From: DASYAE01 sp036501535
GTDB taxonomy: Bacteria > Actinomycetota > Actinomycetes > Streptomycetales > Catenulisporaceae
Assembly (NCBI GenBank): GCA_036501535.1
Contig: DASYAE010000097.1
Coordinates: forward strand, 1-6,683
Direction: 5' to 3'
Length of the DNA: 6,683 nucleotides
The position numbers were made by a program, and so were the translations under genes. The notes beneath the pieces are model-generated. The model had not been told where the DNA came from and ran no database searches. It was given only the letters and a program-made list of their open reading frames with translations. Each line of letters starts with the position of its first letter. Position 1 is the stretch's first letter. Shown here in pieces: positions 5,804 to 6,683 of this stretch.

Positions 5804-6683
5804 TGAAACGTATGCCCCCACCCCCGCCACCAGGCCGGCGTAGCCCGCAGGCCGATCCTTCAGAGCAGGGGCCGCCGGCCGTCCACCTCGCCCCGCTGGC
5901 CGGCTACACGGTCGGGGTAACCGCGGCGCGGCGCGCCGACGAGATCGGCGGCCTCCTTGAGCGGCGCGGCGCGGCCGTGATCCACGCGCCCGCGCTGCGC
6001 ATCGTGCCGCTCGCCGACGACACCGACCTGCACAAGGCGACGCTCGACCTGATCGGCACGCCGCCAGACACGGTGGTGGCCACTACCGGCATCGGCTTCC
6101 GCGGCTGGATGGAGGCCGCGGAAGGATGGGGCGAGGCCGACCGGCTCCGCGGCGCGCTCGGCCAGGCGACCCTGCTCGCCCGCGGGCCAAAGGCCACCGG
6201 CGCGATCCGCGCGGCCGGCCTGCGCGAGCTGTGGTCACCGGCCTCGGAGTCATCGGGCGAGGTACTGCAGCGCCTGCTGTCGGAAGGGCCGCTGCACGGC
6301 AGGCGAATCGCGGTCCAGTTGCACGGCGAGCCGCTGCGCGACTTCACCGACGCGCTGCGCCACGCGGGCGCGGCCGTGATCCCCGTCCCCGTCTACCGCT
6401 GGATGGCCCCGGTCGATGCCGGCCCGCTCGACCGGCTGCTTGAGGCGATCGCGGCGGGCACCGTCGACGCGGTCACGTTCACCAGCGCCCTCGCCGCGAC
6501 CGGCCTGCTCCGCCGGGCCGCGCAACGCGGTCTCGACGGCGAACTGCGCGCCGCGCTGCGCGGCCACGTCACCGCCGCCTGCGTCGGCCCGGTGACCGCA
6601 GGACCGCTGCTCGACCTCGGCATCCCGGCGACCTGGCCGGACCGCTACCGGGTCGGAGCGCTGATCCGGCACGTCACCGAGGT
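5803..6683 (+). CDS. hemD: Uroporphyrinogen-III synthase, HemD family (3' end outside window)
   Basis: The frame is open from 5803 to the right edge and gives 293 visible residues with no stop. HemD cyclises hydroxymethylbilane to uroporphyrinogen III in the cytoplasm, the branch point towards sirohaem. The bilobed HemD architecture is visible: lobe one starts at LAGYTVGVTAARRADEI, with VVATTGIGFRG (91-101); lobe two has HGRRIAVQLHG, DAVTFTSALAATGLL (222-236) and ACVGPVTAGPLL (259-270). Its place after nirBD fits a role in supplying sirohaem to NirB. ATGs at 5800 (ATGA overlap with nirD), 5803 and 5812 share the frame. The GGGGA at 5794-5798 is nearest to good spacing for 5803, but the choice is uncertain. 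Residues 5-10 are six consecutive prolines, followed by a Pro/Arg-rich leader of about 20 residues before the fold. Many actinobacterial homologues carry a C-terminal winged-helix DNA-binding domain; whether this one does cannot be seen. Confidence 0.9.
   Translation, partial: MKRMPPPPPPGRRSPQADPSEQGPPAVHLAPLAGYTVGVTAARRADEIGGLLERRGAAVIHAPALRIVPLADDTDLHKATLDLIGTPPDTVVATTGIGFRGWMEAAEGWGEADRLRGALGQATLLARGPKATGAIRAAGLRELWSPASESSGEVLQRLLSEGPLHGRRIAVQLHGEPLRDFTDALRHAGAAVIPVPVYRWMAPVDAGPLDRLLEAIAAGTVDAVTFTSALAATGLLRRAAQRGLDGELRAALRGHVTAACVGPVTAGPLLDLGIPATWPDRYRVGALIRHVTE

Overview
The window is a compact, GC-rich (about 70% by eye) stretch of an actinobacterial chromosome. The codon choice is strongly G/C-ending, the proteins resemble those of Streptomyces/Amycolatopsis/Frankia-type organisms, and TTG and ATG starts overlap the preceding stop codons. 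No taxonomic marker is present, so the genus cannot be named.

The whole window is one assimilatory nitrate/nitrite reduction operon on the + strand, with no intergenic space. From left to right it holds: the C-terminal part of the molybdopterin nitrate reductase catalytic subunit (2-1168, open at the left edge); an FAD/NAD(P)H-dependent oxidoreductase with a C-terminal BFD-type [2Fe-2S] module, probably the electron-transfer partner of the nitrate reductase (1165-2889); the NAD(P)H nitrite reductase large subunit NirB (2886-5426); the small subunit NirD (5423-5803); and a uroporphyrinogen-III synthase (hemD) that runs off the right edge (5803-6683). Every junction is an overlap of 1-4 bases (TTGA, ATGA, ATGA, TGATG), so the genes are probably co-transcribed and translationally coupled. 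No promoter, operator or terminator is expected or seen inside the window.

Functionally, nitrate is reduced to nitrite by the Mo enzyme with electrons from the FAD/[2Fe-2S] protein. Nitrite is then reduced to ammonium by NirBD at a sirohaem-[4Fe-4S] centre. HemD supplies uroporphyrinogen III, the precursor of that sirohaem.

I see no wholly new system here. The most unusual signals are three in-frame extra segments in the FAD reductase, two of them with atypical codon use and one of them Ala/Arg/Gly-rich with a short DNA repeat; a run of six prolines at the very start of HemD; and the tandem pair of paralogous NirB-type flavoprotein modules.
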